Of a stretch of 64,000 nt of DNA, positions 23,257-30,830 are shown one piece after another; position 1 is the first letter of the stretch, and each line of letters opens with the position of its first letter. Both the position numbers and the translations under genes were made by a program. Source of the stretch: Chitinophagaceae bacterium UBA4407 (GTDB lineage: Bacteria; Bacteroidota; Bacteroidia; Chitinophagales; Chitinophagaceae). The stretch spans positions 1 through 64,000 of the forward strand of contig DGQT01000105.1 of the NCBI GenBank assembly GCA_002390845.1. Reading direction: 5' to 3'. The notes under the pieces are model-generated. The model was not told the origin of the DNA. It searched no databases and saw only the letters and a program-made list of their open reading frames with translations.

Positions 23257-23565
23257 ATGAATTTGATACTACAACCTTTTACCATTCAGATAAGACTTAA
23301 ATTAACCAATTACAAAATACATGTAAAGCAATCTTATTTGGACAGTAAAACAGAATATTTAGAAATAACGTGCGGCAAAAAATCACTTACGTTAGCATCA
23401 AACAGACCAGCATTTAGGGCAATGGGATTGACTAAGCGAAAGCCTAAGTTTGAAGTATTAGAACATTCAGAAAACATACAAATTTGGAACATGGGAGCGT
23501 TAAACGCTATTATTGACGAGGTATGTAAGGAAATAGCTTCGCAGGAAAAAAGTCAGCTAAAATAG
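23257..23565 (+). CDS. Uncharacterised small protein (102 aa)
   Basis: A 102-residue protein without signal peptide or membrane segment. The first half is beta-rich (FTIQIRLKLTNYKIHVKQSY, then LEITCGKKSLTLASNRPAF) and the end is helical and charged. No family or catalytic motif is recognised. It has an AT-rich upstream region with TAATTTAG near 23244 as a weak -7 candidate. It lies alone between divergently and convergently oriented small genes of the accessory island. Confidence 0.55.
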   Translation: MNLILQPFTIQIRLKLTNYKIHVKQSYLDSKTEYLEITCGKKSLTLASNRPAFRAMGLTKRKPKFEVLEHSENIQIWNMGALNAIIDEVCKEIASQEKSQLK

Positions 23566-23676
23566 CCTTATGACTTCTTTTTTTTTACTTTCCTTTCGGT
23601 AACCTTTAATGCACATAATAACAATGCAAACGCTAAGTATTAGCATTAATATAAATTCTGGTATTCTTTCGCCCAT
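23557..23676 (-). CDS. Possible single-span small membrane protein (39 aa)
   Basis: A 39-residue ORF with a hydrophobic helix (FILMLILSVCIVIMCI) and a lysine-rich cytoplasmic-type tail (YRKESKKKEVIR). It overlaps the 3' end of the plus-strand 102-aa gene by 9 bp. The composition fits a real small membrane protein, but the length is short and there is no supporting context. Confidence 0.35.
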   Translation of the reverse strand: MGERIPEFILMLILSVCIVIMCIKGYRKESKKKEVIRLF

Positions 23677-23740
23677 TTCGTTTAAATTCGATTATTAAAT
23701 ATAGTATTTGTATATTGTTTTAAAATTACTAAACCTTGCT

Positions 23741-24265
23741 ATGCCAGAAGTTACCTTAAAAGTTTTTCACACGCAACATTATTTTCCTGTTCCGTACAGT
23801 TTTCCTAAACCAGCTAATGGATACGATATGTGGCTAGGGAACGGTTTTTATTTTTGGCAAGATTTTTATTTTGCAAAATGGTGGGGAATGAATAAAAAAT
23901 GCTCTCCGCTTTACTCAAATAGGTACACAATCTATTCAGCAGAGCTAATATTTGAAGATGATGAGTTTATTGATACTGTATTTAACCAAGAGGATTATTA
24001 CAATTTTTGCGAAATAATTGAACGTTTTGCGGAAAAATATGTTACTAAGTTTGGTAAAAAACCGACTTTAACAAAGTTCAATCAATTTCTTGAAAGTTTT
24101 AAAATTTGGGACAGTATAAAAATAATTCGTTTTCAAGATTTGCCTGAAAATGATGAACATATTGCTGTAAGTGGGTTCTTTTACCGCAAAAGAATTCAAA
24201 TAAGAGTTAAAGCACCTGAAATTATAACAACATTTAAGGTATATCAGCAGGGGCTATGTATGTAA
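23741..24265 (+). CDS. Uncharacterised GFYFW-motif protein, possibly ADP-ribosyltransferase-fold (174 aa)
   Basis: From the ATG at 23741 (in-frame ATG at 23708 adds a hydrophobic stretch that looks untranslated) the protein has 174 residues. The N-terminal pattern VFHTQHYF, then GYDMWLGNGFYFWQD and AKWWG recalls the H-x-(T/G) and G-x-G-F-Y sites of DUF3990-like ADP-ribosyltransferase-fold proteins. This is only a motif-level resemblance. The C-terminal half (LPENDEHIAVSGFFYRKRIQ) is well structured but unknown. It sits upstream of a small ORF and a SecB-like chaperone gene in the accessory island. Confidence 0.6.
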   Translation: MPEVTLKVFHTQHYFPVPYSFPKPANGYDMWLGNGFYFWQDFYFAKWWGMNKKCSPLYSNRYTIYSAELIFEDDEFIDTVFNQEDYYNFCEIIERFAEKYVTKFGKKPTLTKFNQFLESFKIWDSIKIIRFQDLPENDEHIAVSGFFYRKRIQIRVKAPEIITTFKVYQQGLCM

Positions 24266-24300
24266 AATGTAATACCTTAGTTTTTTAAAAAAATGTGATT

Positions 24301-24630
24301 ATGTCTAAGTGGGATAAACTAAACCAGGAATTTGATAAAGTCTTAAACGAGTTATCAAATGATGAGTGGGTAAAATGGAACAACGAAACAACCCATGTTA
24401 ATAATGTAATTAGTCCTGAATTAATCGAAAGAGCACTTGCCCAAGAAGCAAAGATTTCTTTGCCAATATGGGGCTTTTCGGATACGTTGACCCATTACGA
24501 GTTTGACGACTATTTTAGGCAAGTATTAAATATTAGTAAAAAAAGCCTCGAAAATTTCGGGGCTTTTTTATTTTTAGGTATATTAGACGATGGAAGAAAA
24601 TTTACCACTTGCCCCATTTCAACTTATTGA
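24301..24630 (+). CDS. Small uncharacterised ORF with terminator inside its 3' end
   Basis: From the ATG at 24301 the ORF encodes 109 residues. The first 75 (SKWDKLNQEFDKVLNEL ... THYEFDDYFRQVLN) look protein-like, acidic and helical. The last part is encoded by a perfect rho-independent terminator (24538-24569) and by the start of the next gene, in another frame. The natural stop codon has probably been lost, or the ORF is truncated with a chance read-through. A GTG at 24295 is an alternative start. The function is unknown; it might pair with the neighbouring GFYFW protein. Confidence 0.5.
   Translation: MSKWDKLNQEFDKVLNELSNDEWVKWNNETTHVNNVISPELIERALAQEAKISLPIWGFSDTLTHYEFDDYFRQVLNISKKSLENFGAFLFLGILDDGRKFTTCPISTY
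24538..24569 (+). terminator. Terminator inside the 3' part of the 109-aa ORF
   Basis: Seven As, GCCTCGAAA, one A, TTTCGGGGC and six Ts: a 9-bp stem with one G-T pair and A/T flanks extending it. It lies 21 bp upstream of the SecB-like start codon. Confidence 0.85.
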
Positions 24631-25015
24631 GTATAGAATAAACGGTTTTAATTTCTACGAACCCACTACTGAAACCGGGCAATTATCAATAGATTTTGAG
24701 CCCTACGGAACATTTATAGCCAGTCAAAAAAAATTTATTCTGAATTTTTCTTTTTCTGCTTCTTACGAAGTAGATGAAGCACAGCAAATATTGATCGCTG
24801 CAAAATTAGAGGCTGATTTTATATTTAGTGAGGAAACTGTTTTTGAGAATATACCAGAATTCTTTTATGTAAATAGTATAGCAATTGTATTCCCGCATTT
24901 AAGAGCGCTTATTACTGCTTTTACTGCAATGGCAAATGTAAAAAGAATAATATTACCCCTTTATAACCTTACTTCCTTAGGCGAAATTCTAAAAGCCAGA
25001 ACCGTTCAAGCATAA
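24590..25015 (+). CDS. SecB-like chaperone
   Basis: A 141-residue protein with the SecB fold pattern: an N-terminal beta-sheet with alternating residues (FILNFSFSASYEVDEAQQIL), and the diagnostic segment VNSIAIVFPHLRALITAFTA followed by ILPLYNLTSL, equivalent to the P-(Y/H)-LR and LPP-NF motifs of SecB. SecB-like proteins either bind unfolded export substrates or act as dedicated chaperones in toxin-antitoxin-chaperone loci. Its place in a small accessory island beside unknown small genes favours the second type, but the match is not proof. It starts just past a terminator, so it needs its own promoter. Confidence 0.65.
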   Translation: MEENLPLAPFQLIEYRINGFNFYEPTTETGQLSIDFEPYGTFIASQKKFILNFSFSASYEVDEAQQILIAAKLEADFIFSEETVFENIPEFFYVNSIAIVFPHLRALITAFTAMANVKRIILPLYNLTSLGEILKARTVQA

Positions 25016-25516
25016 TTTTTTGTGCGCTCAAGGTTAATTTAAAATTACAAAAAATGACATAGTTAAAAAAACATTAAAAAATAATTGTTAGGTGCTTGTG
25101 TCTTGAGTGCATATATGTGTAATACTTTGTTAAAAAATACATAGCATAATAAAGATTAGCCGCACATCGAATCGCGTTGCTTATCAAAGTTCAATAGTAC
25201 AGTTTACAGTAGTACAAAAGCTTAATCAGGGCGAAAGAAAGAAAAGCGCTGTATATCTTTTCTTTCTTGACTTTTTTTGTTACTTTTTTGTGTCAAGACA
25301 AAAAAGTAAATAATAAGATTACACTTGAGCAGCTTGTTTGCGATTTAAGTTTATTATTCTAAAAAATCATTTTTGAGCAAGGCATTTTATCATTGGGAAT
25401 CCGCTCTTGCCACGCTCGTTTCACAGTTCCTCAGTCATGGCGACATTTAAGCGAAGATCAAATCTTGCATGCAGTAAGACTAAAAGGGTTTGGCGCAGGC
25501 AAGATTTTTATATATC
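25016..25516. other. Non-coding spacer at the right edge of the accessory island
   Basis: About 500 bp with no credible ORF. It contains an AT-rich quasi-palindrome at 25266-25306 (TCTTGAC ... GTCAAGA with CTTTTTTG/CAAAAAAG) and a divergent copy of the dispersed repeat arm at 25371-25460. The GH53 promoter should lie in the last 60 bp. Confidence 0.5.
25371..25460. repeat. Variant arm of the dispersed element (TTGCCACGCTCG subtype)
   Basis: TTTTTGAGCAAGGCATTTTA is the usual outer part, but the core reads CTTGCCACGCTCGTTTCA instead of the A or B core. It is followed by ATGGCGACATTTAAGCGAAG. The same variant occurs at 33812-33912. Confidence 0.65.
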
Positions 25517-26563
25517 ATGAAAACCTTCAAAAATAAAATCCCCCTCATACTCTCTGCACTTGTGTTGCTAACAGGGTGTACTGCAAAAAAAATATCTGTA
25601 GATAAAAGTAATTTTTTTGCAAAAGGTGCAGACATTAGTTGGTTGCCGCAGATGGAAGCTACCGGTTATAAATTTTATAACAATAATGGTGTTGAACAGG
25701 ATTGTTTCCGGATCTTAAAAGATCATGGAATAAATACCGTCAGGCTAAGAACATGGGTAAACCCTTCTGATGATAAAGCCAGCGGGCATTGCAGCAAAGA
25801 TGAAACCGTTGCTATGGCAGTGCGTGCACAAAAATGGGGAATGAAAGTAATGATTGATTTTCATTACAGCGATAGCTGGGCCGATCCCGGCAAACAAAAG
25901 AAACCCGCCGCCTGGGAAGGGCACGATTTTCCACAACTGCTGAAAGATGTTTACGATTATACATTTGATGTAATGACGGGTCTTAAATCAGCAGGCATTG
26001 CTCCAGAATGGGTGCAGGTGGGCAACGAAACTGCCGGTGGCATGATCTATCCCGAGGGCAGCACTTCAAACTGGAACACTTTAGCGCAGTTGATCAACAA
26101 AGGTTACGATGCAATAAAGGCAGTAAGCCCCCAATCAAAAGTAATCCTGCATGTAGACCAGGGCAATAACAACGAACGTTTCAGAACATGGTTCGATAGT
26201 GCCAGATCTCATGGCGTAAAATACGATGTTATTGGCCTGTCGTATTATCCTTACTGGCTTAAAGGCAACCCCGATTATACACTTTCAATTGATGACCTGG
26301 GAAACAACTTAAACGATATGGCTTCCCGCTATGGAAAGGAAGTAATGGTGGTAGAAGTAGGCGGCGAAGATTATAAAATACAAAACACTTACGACATGTT
26401 GATTGCGGTTCAGAAGAAGGTTAAAGCAGTGCCCGGCGGCAAAGGCTTAGGTGTACTTTACTGGGAGCCCGAAGGTGCAAAAAGCTGGAGCCAATACGGC
26501 TTAAGTGCATGGGGAGATGATGGAAAACCTACAAAAGCGCTGGATGCGTTTTTAGCACAGTAA
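25517..26563 (+). CDS. Arabinogalactan endo-beta-1,4-galactanase, GH53 lipoprotein
   Basis: A 348-residue GH53 enzyme that cleaves beta-1,4-galactan side chains of pectic arabinogalactan I. I start it at the ATG at 25517, which gives a lipoprotein signal with lipobox LVLLTGC; the upstream ATG would lengthen the n-region. The fold begins with FFAKGADISWLPQME, followed by HGINTVRLRTWVNPS. The acid/base glutamate is in VQVGNETAGGM and the nucleophile in VMVVEVGGED. Lipidation suggests attachment to the outer membrane. No SusCD pair is adjacent, so it is not inside a classical polysaccharide utilisation locus here. Confidence 0.92.
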   Translation: MKTFKNKIPLILSALVLLTGCTAKKISVDKSNFFAKGADISWLPQMEATGYKFYNNNGVEQDCFRILKDHGINTVRLRTWVNPSDDKASGHCSKDETVAMAVRAQKWGMKVMIDFHYSDSWADPGKQKKPAAWEGHDFPQLLKDVYDYTFDVMTGLKSAGIAPEWVQVGNETAGGMIYPEGSTSNWNTLAQLINKGYDAIKAVSPQSKVILHVDQGNNNERFRTWFDSARSHGVKYDVIGLSYYPYWLKGNPDYTLSIDDLGNNLNDMASRYGKEVMVVEVGGEDYKIQNTYDMLIAVQKKVKAVPGGKGLGVLYWEPEGAKSWSQYGLSAWGDDGKPTKALDAFLAQ

Positions 26564-26665
26564 TTTTTTTTAACCCAACTATATATCTCTTTTGAGCTTT
26601 TGTTGCGTCGCACACTTGTACTGTTGGATTAGGTATTGAGCTTTTATCGTAGCGTAGATTAAAGC
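26564..26665. repeat. Left arm of dispersed palindromic element (type B)
   Basis: It starts on the GH53 stop codon (TTTTTTTTAACCCAAC). The core GTTGCGTCGCACACTTGTAC is at 26602-26621 and the inner part TGTTGGATTAGG, ATTGAGCTTTTATCGTAGCG continues. The matching opposite arm is at 28990-29080, beyond the T9SS gene. Confidence 0.8.
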
Positions 26666-26689
26666 GGAGCTGATGTTGAGCAGCGTACA

Positions 26690-26942
26690 ACAATAACCAA
26701 GCGAAAATTAATTACGCCAGAGGTGTAGCCTGTTTGTAGATAATGAAATGAAAATATAATCCTTGCCTCGGAGGGGCAACCTGTTTATCTATATTGCTAA
26801 CGATAGAATTCCATGAGTATCCTTCGTGATTATTTCGTTGCAAGGTTGCTCCTCCGGAGCAAAGCGCAATTTAAAATTAACCTGTTTCTAAAAAGAGGTT
26901 GCCCCGCTGGGGCAGTTCCTGTTACCACCGGAGCAATAAATC
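26690..26942. repeat. Diverged GGGGCAACCTGTTT repeats with two hairpins
   Basis: GGTGTAGCCTGTTTGTAGAT (26710 region) and GGGGCAACCTGTTTATCTAT (26770 region) are diverged direct copies. TTGCTCC-TCC-GGAGCAA (26846-26862) and TGCCCC-GCT-GGGGCA (26900-26914) are short perfect hairpins. No ORF is present. The function is unknown. Confidence 0.55.
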
Positions 26943-28817
26943 TTATTCAATTATTAGCTTCGCACTTTCAGTACCGCCACTATAATTAATACGCAAATAA
27001 TAAATGCCTTTTGGCTTGTTGTTTAATGAAATGATGATTTGTTCTGCTGATGATAATGTATTGGTGTAAATTTTTTTGCCAGTATTATCTGTAACTATTA
27101 TTGAAATATTCTTTCTCGTTTCTTTAAAATCTGCTGTAAATATACCATTTTGTGAAGGGTTGGGCTGAACGCTCATGCTGTATTCATTGTTTGTAATTTT
27201 TACAGCTACTATATTACTGTTAGTACTCTTGCCATTGACATCTGTTTGTTTTAAGCGGTAGTAAGATGAACCACTAAAAGGTGTATTATCTGTAAAGCTG
27301 TGCCTATTGGTAATTTGACTGGTTGGGTTTGCATTTACCATTCCTGCGGCAATAAAATGAATACCATCTTTACTTTTCTCCACGCTATAAAACTTATTAT
27401 TGATCTCTTGTGAAGTTTTCCAGTAAACAAGTACTTTTTTATTTTGTTGAGCCACTGCGTTGAATTGTAAAAGTGATACAGGCAATAAGCCATCAGATAG
27501 TAATTTTACCTCCCAACAATCTGATACATGACTACCACTTACATCCCCATTGTTGGACAAAGTCCAGCCTGCTATAATGTAACCATCGTCACTGGTTTCC
27601 TGAATACAGTAGGGGATATCGCTATTAGAACCACCCAAAGATTTTTGCCAAAGTATGCCCCCTGTATTGTCTAATTTTACAATCCAGTAATCCTCATATC
27701 CATGGTTAACGATTACATCGCCGTCATTAGAAGAAGAAGTGCCTGCGAGAATATAGCCGCTATCACTTGTTTGCCTTATGCTGTAACCGAATTCATTATT
27801 TGAACCCCCAAAAGATTTCTGCCATTGAATAGTTCCGGTGCTGTCTGATTTTACAATCCAGTAATCAAAATTTCCATGATTCCCGCTTACATCGCCGTCA
27901 GTGGAATTAGAATGCCCAAACATAATATATCCTTTATCGAAGGTTTGCTGAATATCGTTGCAATGTTCATTGGATAAACCACCCAAAGATTTTTGCCAAA
28001 GGATGGCTCCTGCACTGTCTAATTTTACAATCCAATAATCACTACTAAGAATAAGGTTAGGGTCACCATGATGACCGCTTACATCTCCATCATTGGAAAA
28101 AGAGGCACCTGCTACTATGTACCCTCCATCAATGGTTTGCCGAATAGCATGTACATTCTCTGTAGCTGAGCCACCTAAAGATTTCTGCCAGAGGATGGTT
28201 CCTGCACTGTCTAATTTTACAATCCAGTAATCAGGACCATTTCCATGATTGCCGCTCACATCTCCGCCATTTGCCCAGGAATCACCTGCAACAATGTATC
28301 CGCCGTCTTTTGTTTGTTGAATGCTCCGGGCTAGATCACCAAATCCACTAAAAAATCCAGATGGGCTCCCTAAGGATTTCTGCCATTGAATTGTTCCGAT
28401 ACTATCTAATTTTACAATCCAATAATCACTATTAGGATCAGTACCGTGATGGCCGCTTACATCACCATCATTGGAATAAGAGGTTCCCCCTACAATGTAC
28501 CCTCCATCTTTTGTTTGCTGAATGCTCCAAGCTGCTTCACTCGATGAGCCCCCTAAAGATTTTTGCCAAAGGATGGTTCCGGCTGCGTCAAATTTTACAA
28601 CTAAATAATCATCTTTTCCATGATTGCCACTTATATCACCATTTATGGAATTAGAAGATCCTGCCATAATATACCCACCATCTTTTGTTTGCTGAATGCT
28701 CCGCGCCTCATCGTAGGATGAGCCCCCTACACATTTTTGCCACTGAATGGCTGAATTTATTTGTGTATAACCTGCAATTGCACCGCAGGTAAATAAAATA
28801 AGAAGGGCGAGTTTCAT
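26943..28817 (-). CDS. T9SS-secreted repeat protein with type A sorting domain
   Basis: A 624-residue exported protein with a signal peptide (LALLILFTCGAIAGYTQ). Seven repeats of about 55-65 residues each follow, built on WQKSLGGS ... IQQTKDGGYIVAG ... NDGDVSGHHG ... DYWIVKLDS, which suggests a beta-propeller-like fold. After a beta-sandwich linker (YWKTSQEINNKFYSVEKSKD) comes the Bacteroidota C-terminal sorting domain (VQPNPSQNGIF, then GIYYLRI and KLIIE). It should leave the cell through the type IX secretion system. No enzymatic motif is visible; adhesion or matrix binding is a guess. The gene repeats are quite similar at DNA level. Confidence 0.9.
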   Translation of the reverse strand: MKLALLILFTCGAIAGYTQINSAIQWQKCVGGSSYDEARSIQQTKDGGYIMAGSSNSINGDISGNHGKDDYLVVKFDAAGTILWQKSLGGSSSEAAWSIQQTKDGGYIVGGTSYSNDGDVSGHHGTDPNSDYWIVKLDSIGTIQWQKSLGSPSGFFSGFGDLARSIQQTKDGGYIVAGDSWANGGDVSGNHGNGPDYWIVKLDSAGTILWQKSLGGSATENVHAIRQTIDGGYIVAGASFSNDGDVSGHHGDPNLILSSDYWIVKLDSAGAILWQKSLGGLSNEHCNDIQQTFDKGYIMFGHSNSTDGDVSGNHGNFDYWIVKSDSTGTIQWQKSFGGSNNEFGYSIRQTSDSGYILAGTSSSNDGDVIVNHGYEDYWIVKLDNTGGILWQKSLGGSNSDIPYCIQETSDDGYIIAGWTLSNNGDVSGSHVSDCWEVKLLSDGLLPVSLLQFNAVAQQNKKVLVYWKTSQEINNKFYSVEKSKDGIHFIAAGMVNANPTSQITNRHSFTDNTPFSGSSYYRLKQTDVNGKSTNSNIVAVKITNNEYSMSVQPNPSQNGIFTADFKETRKNISIIVTDNTGKKIYTNTLSSAEQIIISLNNKPKGIYYLRINYSGGTESAKLIIE

Positions 28818-28934
28818 AAAGAGAAAGATTGAAAGTGATAAAACTGTTTTGAATTAAATCATGTAAACTAAAAATAGTTTTAGATATAAAGAAATATAAA
28901 ACCAAATAAATGATCACATAAAGATGAAATGAAG

Positions 28935-28973
28935 ATCATCTGTCAGACGGCTCAAAGCCGTCTGACAGATGAT
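28935..28973. repeat. Perfect 18-bp inverted repeat with 3-nt loop
   Basis: ATCATCTGTCAGACGGCT, CAA, AGCCGTCTGACAGATGAT: 36 of 39 nt are paired without mismatch. It lies between two minus-strand genes, 118 bp upstream of the T9SS gene. There is no T-run of terminator quality. It could end the upstream barrel gene's mRNA or be a mobile palindrome. Confidence 0.85.
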
Positions 28974-28989
28974 GCAACCTTTTCATTAA

Positions 28990-29080
28990 TCCATTGCTTC
29001 GGTAAAGCTCAATAGATATTCCAAAAATACAAGTGTGCGACGCAACAAAAGCCTCATAGATATTCATCTGCCGGGCTCAT
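28990..29080. repeat. Right arm of dispersed palindromic element (type B)
   Basis: The inner part GGTAAAGCTCAATAGATATTCC precedes the core ATACAAGTGTGCGACGCAAC (29027-29046). Then come AAAAGCCTCATAGATATTC and ATCTGCCGGGCTCAT. It mirrors the left arm at 26564. Confidence 0.8.
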
Positions 29081-29108
29081 CCTTCCACTTCGCTCAGGAT
29101 TGCTTCTG

Positions 29109-30824
29109 TTAAAATAAAAACTCTCTCCGGCCTAAGTTCCAGCGCAGGCTTATTGTAACGGCTGTAGTTTTTTGTGTGTCGGCAATGCTGGCAACTTTAT
29201 AATTCCGGATGAGGCCGGTGAGGTCTACAAATAAATTTTGGGCAAGCTCGTAAGAAGCTACCAATTGAACCATAGTGCAGGTGGCTTTATCTCCATCACC
29301 GATTTTAAAACCATACTGGCGTGGACGTGTATCGTAATCTTCAAAAACATTGCCGCCGAAATTTACTCCGGCACTATCCAGCCCTTTTATGTAATGAATG
29401 GCTGTAGCACGTATATAAACTTTTTTTGCAGGCTGCGCTTTTATTATAGCAATAAACTCGCGGAAGTTGGCACCCAGCGGGTGTGCCAGCGGCTGATTGT
29501 AATGCGAGTAGTTGGCCACACTGTCGAAATGCGAATACGTATAGGGGCGTACCTGGTTCATTTCTAACTGAAGGTCCACATTCTTTAAACCAAATGCATC
29601 AACATATTTTAAACCAAGCTGCAGCCCGTTTTTATTGGCCCACCAACCGGTGCCTTTAATGAATTCTTTTACTTTAAGTTCGTCTAAAAGAAACTGGCTG
29701 TACAACTGCACTTTACCGCCAAGATTTACTTTGGCATCAAAACCCACCATTGCATTATCGGCACTGCCGGCGTTTGATTCGGCAGGACGTAAAAACATAA
29801 CAGGGTTTAGATAGGAGAAATCGAAATGATCCTTTCTGCCAAAAGAAATACCTTCAAAAAGGCCAACGTTAAGCCATTTTGTGGCATTCATGCTCAGGTA
29901 ATTCAGGCGTGCATATTTGCGCGGGGCAAGTTTGTTGCCGGAGTTATTGAATTGCGGGTACAATTCAAAATACAGGTTCTGGTAATCAAATTTCCAGATA
30001 CGGGTATTGATCTTAAAAAATGTTGCACTGCTTGAGAAATCGCTAAGGAATAAACTTCTGTATCCTGCACCTATCGAATTTTTATCATACCCAAACTGCA
30101 TGTCGATATACTTTGTTACGTTCCAGCTTACAGAGCCTCTTGCATCAAAGTAATCTACTATGCCTTTGGTGTAAAGGTTTACGGGCTTATAGAATCCCGC
30201 ACCGGGTACCGCGTCATAATTTTTGATCCAGTCATTTACATAATTGGGGTCTCGTTCCTGGTTGTCTGTAACATAAAGATTAAAACCTACTTTTTTCCCA
30301 ATCATACCCCTTGCACTTAGCCCACGGGAGTTTTGGAAAAGCACTTTATCGTTATTTTGTTCCTTGCCTCCAGTAAAATAAATAACCGGGTTTACTGCAA
30401 GAAAAAAGTCTTTGTTGTTTACTTCAAGCAGGTTGCTTTTGGTTTTATACAGAGCATTCCATATGGGCTTTTTGGTGTTGTAATAATCCCTGGGTTTGGT
30501 CCAGTCTGAATTATTCATGAGTTCGCTTTGCAGATTGTATTTATCAATCTCAGTAAGATTCGCATAATTACTGTTGCTTTGTAAAAGGCTGTCTGTGATT
30601 TCCAGTTGTAAAGCAGTTTGACGGCGGGGATAGGGTTTAATGGCAGAGTAATACAAATCCTGGCTGCGGGTTTTAATTTCGAGCCTGTCTAAAAAATCAT
30701 AATCTTTAAAACCTGTTTGAATATAATTGGTTTGTGCTTTTGATGAAAATGATAAACATAATACCAACAGGAACAATAAGGAATATATAATTTGCAGGTA
30801 GTTCTTCTTAGTAGTTAAATACAT
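29109..30824 (-). CDS. Outer-membrane beta-barrel protein, Wzi/RemB-like
   Basis: A 571-residue protein. I use the ATG at 30824 because it gives a proper signal peptide (LLFLLVLCLSFSSKAQ); the longer frame upstream has no such start. The mature part is a run of amphipathic beta-strands with aromatic girdles and ends in SLRWNLGRREFLF, a typical barrel C terminus. Features such as FLAVNPVIYFTGGKE, NSRGLSARGMIGKKVGF and HFDFSYLNPVMFLRP fit the capsule-assembly Wzi / gliding RemB-like barrels of Bacteroidota. The role in surface polysaccharide or motility is inferred. Its start codon is only 6 bp from that of the divergent dihydroorotase gene. Confidence 0.75.
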   Translation of the reverse strand: MYLTTKKNYLQIIYSLLFLLVLCLSFSSKAQTNYIQTGFKDYDFLDRLEIKTRSQDLYYSAIKPYPRRQTALQLEITDSLLQSNSNYANLTEIDKYNLQSELMNNSDWTKPRDYYNTKKPIWNALYKTKSNLLEVNNKDFFLAVNPVIYFTGGKEQNNDKVLFQNSRGLSARGMIGKKVGFNLYVTDNQERDPNYVNDWIKNYDAVPGAGFYKPVNLYTKGIVDYFDARGSVSWNVTKYIDMQFGYDKNSIGAGYRSLFLSDFSSSATFFKINTRIWKFDYQNLYFELYPQFNNSGNKLAPRKYARLNYLSMNATKWLNVGLFEGISFGRKDHFDFSYLNPVMFLRPAESNAGSADNAMVGFDAKVNLGGKVQLYSQFLLDELKVKEFIKGTGWWANKNGLQLGLKYVDAFGLKNVDLQLEMNQVRPYTYSHFDSVANYSHYNQPLAHPLGANFREFIAIIKAQPAKKVYIRATAIHYIKGLDSAGVNFGGNVFEDYDTRPRQYGFKIGDGDKATCTMVQLVASYELAQNLFVDLTGLIRNYKVASIADTQKTTAVTISLRWNLGRREFLF

Positions 30825-30830
30825 AAAATA

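Noticed and set aside
26943..28817. Regularly spaced similar sequences that could suggest a CRISPR-like or minisatellite array
   Set aside because: The period is about 165-195 nt, all copies stay in one reading frame and encode WQKSLGGS...DYWIVKLDS modules with a signal peptide and sorting domain, so this is a coding repeat.
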